From contig JACDOX010000040.1 in assembly GCA_014549065.1 (NCBI GenBank), positions 1,525,231-1,589,230 of the forward strand: a stretch of DNA of 64,000 nucleotides, given 5' to 3'. The DNA is from Cardinalis cardinalis (lineage: Eukaryota; Chordata; Aves; Passeriformes; Cardinalidae). This document shows, in pieces, positions 1 through 13,400 of this stretch (its first letter is position 1; each line of letters opens with the position of its first letter). The notes below the pieces were generated by a model. It made no database searches and was not told the DNA's origin. It saw only the letters and a list, made by a program, of their open reading frames with translations. Made by a program: the position numbers and the translations under genes.

Positions 1-3000
1 AACTTAAGCCTAAACCAGCTATTTTTATTTTTGATTTAATCTGTTTCCCCTCTCCAGATGGTACGTTCAGGAGCACAAAATTAACCCGAAACAAAATGAG
101 CAACCAGAAGCAAGTGTGCCATTAGCTCAGCTCAATGTCTGATGTGTTTATTTTCAGTGGATCTGTGAAGCAGGCTGACAAGCAGAATCTTTCGCTTCAC
201 ATACCATTTACAGAACTCCAGTAGAGCAGGGCGCTATATGAAACAGTCAGTGAAAAAAAGTTTCAGCAAGGCATGGCTTTGGTTTTTTTTCCTTCTTTTT
301 AGGCACAGATACAGTCAATCAAAACCTCTGTCTATGAAAGAGACTCATCAGAGACAATATTAAGATAATTACATTGTAACTACAAATTGTCATAAGAGAG
401 GCTTTATGACACAATTTAGCTGAATTTGATACTCTTGACCTCAGAGTGGTTTATCAAGGCAGGAGAAATAAATTAAGAGATATGAGTACTCAGAGAGTGA
501 GCAAATGGTGAACTGTGTTTTTCAACTTCTTTGAGGTATGGTGGGATATTTGTATTTACAGTCACCAAAANGAAAAGTTCAGATTTTTAAACTACTGATA
601 TTATATGGCTTTGTCTATGACAGTGAACCAGGCCAGGGTACNGGTCTGCATATTAGCCTGGGATTATCCATACGGGAATTTACATTACAAGGTCCTTGAT
701 GTAGTTTTGACCTGTGTCAGTTATCATCCCTCCTAGGTTTCAGACACAGCCTGAGGGCTAGTACAGGCTAAGGACCTACCTGACTGCAGGTCAGATGTGA
801 CCCCCCATTTAACAAAGAAATGTAGCCATACAAATTACAGTGCTGTGCCAGTGGATCTCAGAGCTGGAGAATGATCCTTATTTACTCATATGGATGCAAC
901 TTGTAATATCAGATAGAGAAGGAGCAATGCCTGTCTCGTGTGCCAAAACAAATGTTCCAGTAAATAGCATTGATAACTGAACTTCCTGGCTGTGTTAGAG
1001 CACTCTACNCTGGTAAAGCCTCTCAGCAGCCATGGCTAATTATGAAATACTGCCTTCCTTCAGGCTAGTTCCTGAACAGGATATGCAGAAGGATGTGACA
1101 AGGATGTACACTCGTCAGATATGAGCCAGCTTGTACCCAGAGGTGATGTTGGTATGCCATGGTGTTGCAGCTCATGGGAAGAGCCTTAGCCTGTAAACAC
1201 TGATATCATCCCTGTGTGGAAGTTTTGGTGTGGGTTTCTGCTGGCGGAAATGACTGTATGGTGCAGCTCCCATCAGCACATCCTCTCCCAAGATTTATGT
1301 GTCAGTTTAACACATAAAGAGAGGTGACTTTTCTTANGCATTTGCACACTGAAGAGCACAAGGGTGAGGGAGGACTGTTCAAAGACTTTAGCTGCTCTTG
1401 AAGTACAAGTATTAGATAANGGGAATCACTAACAATGAAAATTAAATAAGCATCATCAACATGAAAGTCCAGCTCACCTTGAGATATAATGCCTCAAACA
1501 CAGGCAAAACTGAAATATCCTTTGCCGCCTATAACTTCATTAAGGTGACATTTTCCACACTATGTACTTTGCAAACACAACTCAAACCCTTACTGAGTTC
1601 TCTGCTGCTTTCAAAATGTGGCACCNCTTGGGACCTGGAATCTGCTGACACAGATGTTATAAAAGACATTTTGTAGGATTGACGGCAAATAAAATATTCT
1701 GCTGCTTATTGCAAGCTTTTTTACGGCATAATTATGGGTATCCTTGCTCCAGGCTTCCTGACTGATTCCCACCTGACAGACAGCCTCATAGATTTTATGC
1801 ATTCAACAAATGCATTGGCACTCTCCCTCATATTTCAGCATAAATCCAGGAATGGAACAGTCATCAAGTGACTGCCTATTTTGAATCTGTTGTACAGCTT
1901 TTCACATTCCTGTCTTTACTGTGTCGTTACAGTAAGTCTTTCTTTNTCCTCTCAGCTTCTGAAACAAAAGTAAAGGGCTGTGTCATAAACATCAGAAACA
2001 AAAGATGAGAAGCATTGTTCAGCCAGGGTCCTGTGTGTATACATTACTTTGAGCAATTCAACATTATTTTATTAAAGGTAGCTTAAAAAGGAGTGGAGAG
2101 AAACTAGAAAACCAGAACCTTCTNGTCACAGGTGTTGAGCNCCTTAAACTTCCATTAGCTTTTTAAAGGTCTCCATTTCTTTTAGGTTCAAGGTGCTCTG
2201 TGAACAAAAAGCACTTAAGAGAAACATGCTTTTTAAATGGTAGTGGCCAATGACAGACAATAACAATTTGTGGAAAGACAAGGAAAGCTTTTCTTTAAAA
2301 AGACAAGAGCATCTCTGAAAAAAACCAGGACAACCTGATTTTTCTGTGCTTATTTTAGCAGAACGTTCCAGAGCGGACTTATTAAAAGTCTCCACTAAAT
2401 CTTGTTTCCAAGAAGGAATGGNATAATTTCTGATCATGCACACCATCATTAGCTTTGACTTGAAGAGCACTAAGCTACTTTTCCCTTTTCCTTTGTAACT
2501 TTAATTGTGCAGTAAAGTATTCTTAGCTTCCTCATGAGGTACAATGCTAGCAGTCAGCTTCCTACTGTACAATTCTCTTCTTTTATCACATCTTCAGCTT
2601 TTCTTATCTTTCTGTAGCTATTGAATCTTGATATCACTGTCATTTGTCATAACCTCTAGCCTAGATTTCAAAAATCCCTCTCTTTTCAAAATAAGCTTTA
2701 TACCATGTCATCATCACTTCTCACAGGATCCTTTCAGAGCAGCAAATTTCAGTGCTAACATGCAAAGTGTAGCTTTTTGCTTTCTGTGACCTTGTGCCAG
2801 TGGTTAAGACCCAAGGAGGTTGTACCAGTGTCATACAGGTGAGTTCAACTCATTATGTTTGTGGTCCCAAAGGCCTCCTTGCAATTTCTCTGAAGTGTGT
2901 ATCCTCAGATATGTTTTTGCTCCCACACACCACAGATCCCCAGGGAGTGATCCCTTACCATGGGTGCTGTTTACAGTCAGCAGCTGAGAATACAAAGAGG

Positions 3001-6000
3001 AGTAGAGGCTTTTCTTCTTTGATGTTGCCCCCAATACAACTCATACCATTAGATTTGTAGTTACTTCCTCCTGGGTAATGTAGAAGCCTGATAACAGAGT
3101 CTGTAGTCCCAAGCTCTTCTAGTAGAGGGTTTCAAAAACAGTGCCACTACACCAATAGTGCTTTTAATGTCATTGGTGTACAAAGGACAAAATATTGTAA
3201 TTTTGCATCCTAAGCCTACAGAGAGCAGGGNTAGGTGCCCTTAAATCACACCAAAATTTCTAATGTTGTTGTTAAGGTGGTGGAAACATCCAGCTTTAAT
3301 TTTGACCCTCCAGAAACCAATGGATAAGCTAAAGAACTGTCTGAATATACGGCCTAGAGGTGACAAGTAACATAGAATTCACAGTTCCAAGTTTATTTCT
3401 TTACACTGTACTNTGAGGTGTTTGATAATGTAGCTGTCAACTCTCTTCCCATAAAGAACATTATTTAGGAGAGGTGTTGTCTGAGCCTGGGCAGAAAGCC
3501 CCGAACTCACGTCTCTAGGGCTGTGGAAGAGGACTCTACCCATGCTATTTCACCTATGTTCATGCAAACAAGGACTGTAATAATCCCTCACCTTCATCCT
3601 GAGAGAACACATNAGGATGAAAAGGAAGGAACTATTATTTGAGATTTCTTCTGTTAACCTTCATTTTCCACATTCTAATTTTACTTGACCTTTTTAATTG
3701 TTAGAAAAGATTTTTTTTTAAAGAAAATAAATTCACAGGTACAGTAGGAGGATATCTAAGAGAATTAAAGACTTCCACTTGGCATATTGCTACTGTAATT
3801 TTCATTTCCTATTTAGGACTTGGGCATTACAGTCCAGAGCTCTCAATACCCAGGAATGAAACTTGCCTAATCACAGTGATCCCTGTGCACCGCACTCACT
3901 TGTGAGACCTTTGCTTTCCCAGGAGCACGTGAAAGATCTGAAATGAAACCCATATGTATGCATTTTAAAGAGCACTGTAGTACCCCCCTGGAAATACTAT
4001 TGTCATGGAATAAGTAAAAGAGAGGGTGAAAGGATGATATCTCTGCTCCAAGGCTCCAATATTTCTTTTGAGACATGCAGTGCATCAAGTGTTTTATCCT
4101 GTGCAAGCATGCTAGGCTGAGGAAGAACGACTGAGTATTGACTAAGGAACATATTGGACTTTGCAGTGAATGAAGGAAGGACAAAAAGAGCAGAATAAAA
4201 ATTAGTCACAGATAACTAAGGTGCTCTACGAGGCTGTAGTTACCACTGGAGTGGCACTGAGTGGTANGTTGAATAGGTAGAAAAGACAATAACAATTTTG
4301 CCAGTTTTAACTGCCTGATATAGCACAATGAAGAATTACCACAAGCTGNCATTTGATATGTGATACTGCTTCTTAAGACCATCAGTGATGTTTCTTTAGG
4401 GCATCAAAGGAAATTTGTGCAGAGTGGCTACAATGCAACACCTGGCCAAAAGTGCCACCATAGGGGCTGTTAGAAGCAAGCTGCCTTGCAGAGGGAGCAC
4501 NCAGGTGCTGTGATGAGGAGCCCAAAAACTGGTGACATCAGTGTCTCCATGATAGTCCAAAGCCTGGAATTCTTCTCTGCGCAGCACCTCCAATTTGATG
4601 TCTCAGTGCTGTTGGCTAACAGGCCCAGCAGGTATTTGCCATGAGTGGGGTGTGTGTGTGGGTCTTNTGGGTGAAGAGTGAGAATTAAAAAGTATCTGCA
4701 TGTACAGTCTACCAGAAACAGTGGCTTTTTCAAAACTGATGAGACAAGGAGGCAGCAGGGAAAAAAAAAGGATAAATGCAGTTCATTTTGGATGGAAGCA
4801 GCAATGACCAGGACACACCTGACCTGAGCTCTTTCATCAAAAGCAGAAAGACCCACTGAAGAGAAAAATCATGGATGTCCAACCCCGTTAAGTGAGCTCA
4901 CAGTAGGAGTAATTTTTAAAATGAAAAGCATGCCCACTGTTCAGAGATACAAGCAGGAGAATGGCAGGGGAATCTACAAAAGGAGAAAGGTGATGAAGAG
5001 AGACAGCAGGAAATCAAGCTCCACTGAGAAAAGCCACAAAGTTCCAGTGCAGTCCAGCCTGCAAAATAACAAATAAACTCTCCCTAAGATGAATAAACTT
5101 CTAAATGCANTGATCACAAAAGAATGAGTTGTACCTACAGGTACCTCACAGCCCTTTTAAATGNTAACAGTTAGAAGTCCAGATGTGAATACAATCCTCC
5201 TTTTCTTTCTCTAATTCACATTATACATGCTTTTGTAACAGCAACATATGGAATAAGGAGTTTGGCAACTCAGAAAAATCATTATGTTTCAAATAACCTG
5301 TATCACCATTAGAGTATTTTCATTTTCTTCTGATGTATTAATCCTTTGCTGAAGAGGGTGTCAACTAAAGGCCCAAACAACTGTAAAATCATACCCTGAT
5401 ATTACATTTATACATAGGTATAAAAAGTGAAGCCAAAAACTAGTGTAATCTCTACTTTAATCAGAAGTTGTCTGGTTGAGAAAATATTCTTGATTTGTAG
5501 GTGTTGTCACTTCCCACTTTCATTACTCATGTGTAAAAATATTTTCATTATTTTAGCATGGGATAAGAACTTTCTGATAAGGAATCTTGAAATGAATTTT
5601 CTGTATTTCACCTTTGAAATATCAGTGGCATTTATGTTAGGTATACCAAGATTTTTTTTCAGGCAGATAAAGTAAGGAGATCTATTTTTAGATTTTTTTT
5701 CAACTTTATTGCCCTCACCAATTTTAGAGGTAGCAACTGAACTCTTTTTCAAAGTTTGAGAAAGCCTAAACTTGTTAGAGATGTGAGCTTTGACTGGTCA
5801 GGCATAGTACATTGCTGTGAGGACCCAATTAGGAATTTAAAGGCACTGCTCAAAACAAGAAAGGTGGGTTGATTTCATTAGTATTGGCAGGCAGGTCATT
5901 GAGAAGTTCACTCATTTAGATAATAAATTCTCACTGGTGTTGACAAGGTAAGGTTTGCTTCCTGTCCAAGAGAAAAGCGTCTTTTTTTTTCTTCCCAATA

Positions 6001-7243
6001 ATGAAGATGGCCTTAGGATTTTACACAAGCGCATTGGATTATAGGTTTTGCTGGAAAACTTTGGACAAACTACCTAGGCAGTAATTTGCACTGGTACAGG
6101 CACACTAGTCCAGCACTGATGTTTCACTTGAGCTTCAAATGCTGGATGTTTCAGTGCTAGAGGGAACATCAGGAGTGCAAGGCAGGGATGTGTTTGCTAC
6201 AGGTATTTGTGAATTCTTCCTGACCCAAAAGCTTGGCTTGATTAAATAGTAGAAAACTGCATTTAACTTATTGCCTCCAATTAATTTGTGCAAATTGCTC
6301 CGTAATCCTAAATCATTACAGTGTTTAGAGTAATGACTTTGAATTTTTATTATGGAACATTTTCATTAATGCTATTGCATTACTGGTTAGAGAATTCTTG
6401 CAAGAAAAAAAATATGCTGAGATGGTATTTTCTTCAGTTCCCATAAGTGTGGTACTTTAGGTTGGTGTATGTTTCCACAAACACCCTGTGAGCAGCCACC
6501 CCAGGATGTCCATGCAGTGTTTGGGTGGTCACTGATGAGATGCTCTGCAGCATGTTGACCAGGATTCTGCAGAGATGACACAAGTGGGGTCAAGTCAAGA
6601 ATAAATCTCTCCTCTGAAACTTGTGAAACCCAGCAAGGCCACTGTGGCAGTGACTGTGAATAGTGAATGTCTTGCTGATTTTCAATCAGTGGGGCTACAT
6701 ATTTGGGAATTCCTGCACTGGGGTTCTTTCAAACTGTTCCCCTTTGTGTTGCTGCTGCCTTAGCTACAAGAGCTGGCCATTTCTGATGCAAATGGCTAAT
6801 CTGCCACTGCTGCTCTGCAGCAAAACCAAGAGTTGAATGTCTCCCAAGACTGAATTTCCAAGTAGCTAAACCAAACACCCCAATTTGGGGATTTTTTAGG
6901 AGACACTAATCTTTTGAGATGGCTTAAAATTGCACAGGATNAATTATCTCTACAGCTAAAAGTGACTGCCCTGGTGTCTTCAGCATACGGAAAATAAAGA
7001 TGTGCTGAACTTTGATATTATTGGCATCAGCAACTGTACGCCTAAGGATATTCGTGACAGTTGCACCAATTTAATGTGTGATCAAGATTTTGAGATTGCT
7101 GTGATAATCAGGTTGGTAAGTATATGTCCAGGCACGTAATATTTCTGGCTTTGGAAGTAGGCTGAGCATGCAAATAAGCACTCTTTGTTTAAAGCACTGG
7201 AGATCACTAGCCGTACTGTCCACTTTAATAGGTTGAGTAGAGT
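1..7243. other. Unique non-coding DNA, no gene seen
   Basis: AT-rich sequence with frequent stops in all frames. The longest open frame here is about 108 codons and shows no recognisable domain or low-complexity bias typical of real exons. I see no LTR edge, CR1 tail or tRNA fold. Scattered single ambiguous bases occur throughout. Small exons of a large gene cannot be excluded by eye. Confidence 0.6.
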
Positions 7244-7338
7244 TTCCTTCCTTCCTTCCTTCCTTCCTTCCTTCCTTCCTTCCTTCCTTCCTTCCTTCCT
7301 TCCTTCCTTCCTTCCTTCCTTCCTTCCTTCCTTCCTTC
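7244..7338. repeat. (TTCC)n microsatellite
   Basis: About 24 uninterrupted copies of the tetramer TTCC run into an assembly gap, so the true length is unknown. One strand is all purine (GGAA/GAAG). Perfect arrays of this kind are length-unstable and hard to sequence, which fits the adjoining gap. Lysine/glutamate/glycine/arginine-rich open frames read across it are artefacts of the repeat. Confidence 0.98.
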
Positions 7339-7413
7339 NNNNNNNNNNNNNNNNNNNNNNNNNNNNNNNNNNNNNNNNNNNNNNNNNNNNNNNNNNNNNN
7401 NNNNNNNNNNNNN
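7339..7413. other. Assembly gap (75 N)
   Basis: A run of 75 N begins inside the TTCC array. The sequence resumes with TCCCCCACAAAG, which is no longer the repeat, so the right edge of the microsatellite lies within the gap. The gap size may be an estimate. Confidence 0.98.
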
Positions 7414-10400
7414 TCCCCCACAAAGTGTAGGCAATCTTTTCTTCCAGAGTGAGGTGAAAGCCAAATGAGGGAACAAAGCCAAATGCACAGGTATGTGCAT
7501 TCATACCTGTATTTGTACACAAGACATATACATATATCATGTTCAAAAATACACATTGAAAGGAAATTATTGTTTACAAAAGCAAACCCTTAGAATTTAG
7601 GAAATACTAGAATCAAGTTTGCCTGTGCATGTTTAATTGAATTCTGTTCACATTACAATGAGTGCTCCATCATACAGCTACATGTTTTTTACCCACAGGT
7701 GGCTGGGATGGATTAGGATCACTTGCTGGGCAGCTTTTCAATATTCTGTTTTATCTTCATAGTTCAGCACGTGGCCCCATGTCTCGGGTATTGCACTCTA
7801 TTCAAGCTGTGATCTGGATACATAATTATTAATTCTATCAACAGCTTTTTGGTGGCAGGCACTGCTATTGTTTTCNGGTGACTCACAAATGGCATTGAAT
7901 TCTATTTTCCCTCTCTAAGATCAAAGGACATTGTTATCTTAATTTTTCAGGTGGAAAAAAAAGACGGAGGATTGTGGTCCAGAGGTGCCACTAATTTCAG
8001 CCACCAAAGATCTCTGCTGATTACCCCTGTGAAAAGCTGATAGAGTTAGCCACAGCCTTTATGTGGTTCAGGGTTAGCACAGCCTTGGCAGCAGCCATCA
8101 CGGCCACTTGGTGACAGGGAAAGCACAGGAGCCCCAAACACTGGAGCCCCAAGTGCCTCCCCAACTCTTCGAGACAGACACGCCACAGACGGACACAGGT
8201 TCATCTGTCACCCGCTCCCCAGCCAATGATCCCTGAGCAGCCCACCCTGGCTCTAGCTGAAGAGGGCAGTGTCATCCCTGAGAGTGAGCCAGGCGGGGCT
8301 CTGCTGCCAGCCCTGGTCCCTGTCTCCAGCCGAGCAGCAGCAGCCTTGGACAGCAGCTGCTGAGCGATGTCGAGGCACCCCAGTGGGGCCCATGCTCTGA
8401 AAGCACAGACTCTTTCAGGAATTTAACTGCTTTCCTGTGCTTGGAGTCTGATCTCAGAAAGGCATGGTCAGATTTGGGTTGATTTGCACAGGAGTAGCAA
8501 ATGCACTGTTAACCTTTCAAGATGAGGCTAGGATATATATTTTTTCCTTAAACTTCCTCTTAGAAAAAGAAACAAACAAACAGTCTGAAATTGGGTATTT
8601 CCCTAAGTATACAGCCTGCAGGAAAATCTGCCTAGAATAATTCAGTCCAACAGGTTAAAGTCTAGCAAAAATGNTAACAGATGAAGCAGGCAAATCCTGG
8701 ATGACTTTACTATTAAGTGGTTCCTGTAGTGGCCTTGCTGCTAATAAGAAGGCAGATACACGCACGTATGCACCCACACACAGACTGTGTGTGCATGCAC
8801 AAGCACAATAATTAGCAGGATGCTGGATGCCCTCTCATTTATTTTACTAGTTCTTTTCTGTAGAGCTTAATCTTGCAGACAGTTCGCTTTAATCGTGAGC
8901 TGGTGGAAACGGCAGGAGTTTGTATAAAATTGGTGTAACTTTTCAGCTGCTGAGAGCAGAACCCATCAGAAGGCAATGCTGAATAAATCCAGAAGANCAC
9001 CGTGGCATTAATTGTGCACCGTGCTGAGCATACCTACTGTGGTAGAAGGTGACTCCCACCCCAGTGATGGATGGAATCCTGAACAAACTAGGGCCTCCTC
9101 ATGTTTCACCAATGCAGAATTGCTTAAAGCTGCATGCTGTAGCCTAATTCAAATTACTTGAATTTAAATGGTAAACACAGACTCATACAAAAAATTAAGT
9201 ACAAAGCAAAGGAACCTACTGCTGTCATTTCTCTTTTGAATTGCATTAACACCTTTTGGGGAAAATCTTGAGACATGGAGGAAAAAAAGAATCATTTGCT
9301 TAAAAAAAAAGGTGTTAGGTCTTTTATAATCTGACCTGCCTTTTCTTTTTTAAATAATAATTATATATTAATGCATAATATAAATGGGGGTAATGTATGT
9401 ATTATTAAGGGCTCAGATTTGCAAGGAGTGTGAAACAGTAATTTAATCCTCCTGAATTATGTTGTCAGTGTCAGTCCCATGCTTTTTATACATGTGCAAA
9501 ATTAAGTGGAAACCACCTTAACTATTTTCCTTCTTATTAAACAGTAAAAATCTACAATTCAGTGAGACATTAAGCAGTTGGCATTTGTTGCTATACAATC
9601 CCGTTCCACAAGCCCCACTGTGAATTCAGCAGGGCATTCGGNGCTAGCCAGCTTCTGTTATCAGTAACTCTACATGAAAGAATTTGCATTTTCCTGCTAA
9701 CAAAACAAACAGAAGAATAATAAAGTTGTTCAGTGTTTTCAAAACTTAGTTTGAATTCCAGCTCTGAGATTTCAGTACTGAGAACTGTTGAGATGATCTC
9801 AAGTCCAAGAGTCTCTCACTGCTAAGTGCCTGTATGCTTTTATCTGCTACAGATGAACATGTACAAGTTATCACAGCTATTGGACATCAGTGAGATAACA
9901 TCACTAAATTCTGATAGGGGATCTCAAATATTCTATGAGCTGTATCTGGAATATGGAATTAAGAATTGAAAAGCCAAACTGGACCCTTGGGTCTGAAGAG
10001 AGTGAGCAATACAGGCTTCAAACGCAAGGCAGAAAGATCAGATCCTGACACATTCCTCTCCTTATCCTCCTAGCATGACCATTTCTTTTTAGGACACATT
10101 TTGAAGAATGGTAAGAGTTTTTGCCCCTTACAGAGTTTATTGACTAATAAGCCAGTCAGCAGCACTCCAGTTGCAGGCACTGACCTCAAATCCTCTTTGG
10201 ACTTAAGCTCCTTTTGGCCACCTGTCTGTTTGTGTGGTGCCTGTGACTGCCTCCCTTGTATGAGCCCAGCTTGGCTTGAGGAGCCAGGTTTTCTTCAGTG
10301 AAGTGGCTGGTGTTGCTCCTGAGATGACCAAGTGTGGTGGATTGAAGTTGCTCAGGGTGAAGTGTCTGGGCTGAACATGGTGGCATGGGGGTGCAGCACG

Positions 10401-13400
10401 TGGGAGAGGATCATGCTGGGGTGTCACTAGAGAATCCCTGGTAAGCCCCTCTTGCTTCTGGACAGCTCAAAATTAAGATGATAAGAAGATGAGTCAAAGA
10501 TATTTGAAACTGTGGTCTTTGGCCTGTGCTTGAGTGTCCTGTGCTTCTCAGGCCATCTCTGTACTGTCACTGTGCCCAAGGCAGACCTCTACATTCCCTT
10601 TTTTGATTTCTGGTAACTTGCCTGAAGAACAAACAGTTTATTTGCCCTCTGTTATGGCTGGGAAACCACAGCCCTACCCCACTTCCTTGGATCTCACTGT
10701 CTGTCTCCATCAAACTCTACAGAAGAAGGTATTAATCAGCATTGTGGGAGCAACATGATGTCGTATTAAGTTGGAGAAATTCTTTCAAATGGGAGAAATT
10801 TCAATTTAGAAGATAAAATACCATTTTGGGGAAGCAAGTGCTCCGAGTTTGGACTTTGTCAGTGGAAGAGAGTCCTACACTGATTGTATCCCCCAATCAG
10901 TAATTGGGTGAGTTTGCCCTGCTGAAAGCAGGACAAGTTTTGCTGCTTATCTACATAGGATAGCAGAAAGTTGTGTTTCTCTGCACTTGTATTTTTCAGC
11001 TCTTTTTGACCAGATGAATTATTGCTGAAATATTTATCAAGGAAAAAAAGCGAATATTTGCCTTTTACAGGAAAATGCTCTATCTCCTTCCCTTCTACAC
11101 CTATAAATTCTACTTCTACTCTACCTGCTCTGCTTGTTTGGAGACATCACATCAGAGCTAGGAGCATAGTTTTGCAGGAGGGAAGGACCAGTCAGCAAAG
11201 TTGCAGAAGCTGTTGCATGGGATTTGTATTGCCCAACACAACATTGTGATTGCAGAAGACTTCCAGGCTGTGCAAAAATTTGCAAAACATTAATGATCCT
11301 TATTTCTAATGAATTTTAAAAAGAATTCATGCTAGTAAAATCAGTTTTGTCAACTGCTGAGGAACAGTTCTTTTGTTCATGCTTAGTTGTGGAAGTACAA
11401 TGACAGACATGCAAATAGAAGCTGTATTTAAACCATCACATTCCAGTTAAGTACATGGCTGATAACTGTACAGTTGGAGACTTGTAACAATGGTATTGTC
11501 AGGAAAGATCAGACAGGTGTTTGCGGACACGTTGTGGAGGCAACTTTGAGGGTTGAAACTTTGCATTCTCTCATGTCTGTGAGAAGAGCTGGATCTTTTC
11601 CATGCAAAAACCTAGACTGCAGGGGTGAGNGGGAAGGAAAAAGGTCATGGACTTCTGACAGTGGAAGATTGTAAGGACTTCAAGTATGCCNGAACACCAA
11701 AGTCTCAGGGCCTCGGTTTTGTTCCTTGGTTGACAAAAAGGGCTTATTCCAATAATGGAATACTGGGAAGACTGAGCATCAGCCCCTTTGTGCAATAATT
11801 GAAACTTTGAACTATCCTGTTTGTGTAAGACTTCTTAGGAAGAAAGTTGGTAAAGTGCATGGATTGCTGAGGACGGAGAAGAGCACTGTATTTTAGGAGG
11901 TGTCAGTTCCCAAGTCACTTCCTGAATTTCCACCGCTTTTTCCACTCAGAAAACCCTTTGTGAGTCCCTGATGTTGAAAGCCAACCTTGACTTCCCTGGA
12001 TAGCAAAGTTTGANGACCTAGTAGTAAGTCTTTAACATGAGTATGATCATATTTCCTAGCCAATGAGATGGTATGAGTTTCCAAAGTTTATTAGAAATCT
12101 TGGGGCAAAAATGGAAAGAGATATGTAGAGGAGGGAGGGCAAGGAGTCCTTGGCCTGTCCAACCAGCCCACGATTCCTAGCAGTCAGCATGAACATCAGA
12201 GGACACTTGGAAATACCCAAGATGGAGAAAACACTGGTTAAATCTCTCCTCATTTGTTTATGTATTCATCGGCATGTAGCCAACTGANCACAGAGAATGC
12301 AGCTACTTTATTAGTTCCTCAAAGAAATATCTATTTCTTGGCAGGGAAAATACAGGCTGAGACACAGTGTGACACTCCACATCTGCCAGGAGCAGCAAGG
12401 AGATGGGCTTGGAGCAACATCCACATCCAGCAGTTAACATCTGTCCTAGCTGCTGGTGCCACAGGGATGGGAGGACAGCTCTAGGGGCTGCCTGTAAGCT
12501 TGGCAGTGGGCAGGACTCCTGCTGTCTGCTGCCTGTGCCCAGCTGGNACCTCAGCACAGCCCTGCTCCGGGTGCACACAGACCTCCCAGTGCTGGGATGA
12601 GAGGCTGAGAAGGGGTCTTGTCCTCTGTAATCCTTTGAAATGGGGATTATCAGTGCCAAAGATGCACAGAAGTTCTTCTGAACAGCTTTGCCATTCCCAT
12701 TTTACTGCCTCTCTGGAGGAGGCTACCCAGCCCTGACACAGTTGCTGGGCTGACTGCACTTGCTCATTTTGCCAAGGGCTGAAGGGAGATCGATTGGGAA
12801 GAGTTAAGTCATTGGGCTGATGTTACAGACTGGATGGAATGGAAATGGCATGGTGTGAACAGAACAGAGCAAAACAGAATATATTTTTAGAGCTGATAGC
12901 TGCTTCACCACCCTATTCCCCAGCCTCCTGATCTGGAGGCCTACTCATCTGCTGTGGCAGAGAGATCGAGAGAGGTTAACTGTGGAATTAACCACTCCTC
13001 ATACAACCAGCACAGTTTCTGCACCAGAGAGACATAACCAGCAAAATGTGCTGTTTTCAAGGAAAAGTGCTAGTGTGGATTCCTGNAGGAGTGAGGGAAA
13101 TAAAGGGATTTTAGTGCCCTTAGATTGTGGCCTACAGTTAAGTGCCTTTGGGCCACTTAGTCTTTGCAAAAAGGAAGACTTGACATAGCGAGAAGTGTAG
13201 AAGGAAGGAATTATTATTAATCAGGAAGTATTATTTCAATATCAGGATTCCATGACAACAAAACAGTTAATTTGTTGTTCAGAAAAAAGAGAAAAATGAC
13301 AACCACCCTGATTTTAAGAGCATCCTGTCAGGTGGTTAGCCAAAGGGCTCTTTTTCTTATGCAGCTTGAGAAAGCATAATGGAGACTTTTATCAAATAAT

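Noticed and set aside
2144..2470. Minus-strand 108-codon frame considered as an exon
   Set aside because: Composition is unremarkable and no domain or convincing splice sites were identified. The length is compatible with chance in 64 kb.
7071..7556. Minus-strand frames of 154-161 codons rich in K, E, G, R
   Set aside because: They are translations of the (TTCC)n microsatellite and the N gap, not a protein.
8060..8400. GC-rich patch as a CpG-island promoter
   Set aside because: CpG is still sparse (few CG dinucleotides), and no gene start or exon is visible nearby.
8775..8793. CACACACAG/CTGTGTGTG mini-palindrome
   Set aside because: It is a by-product of alternating CA/TG low-complexity sequence and too short to be informative.
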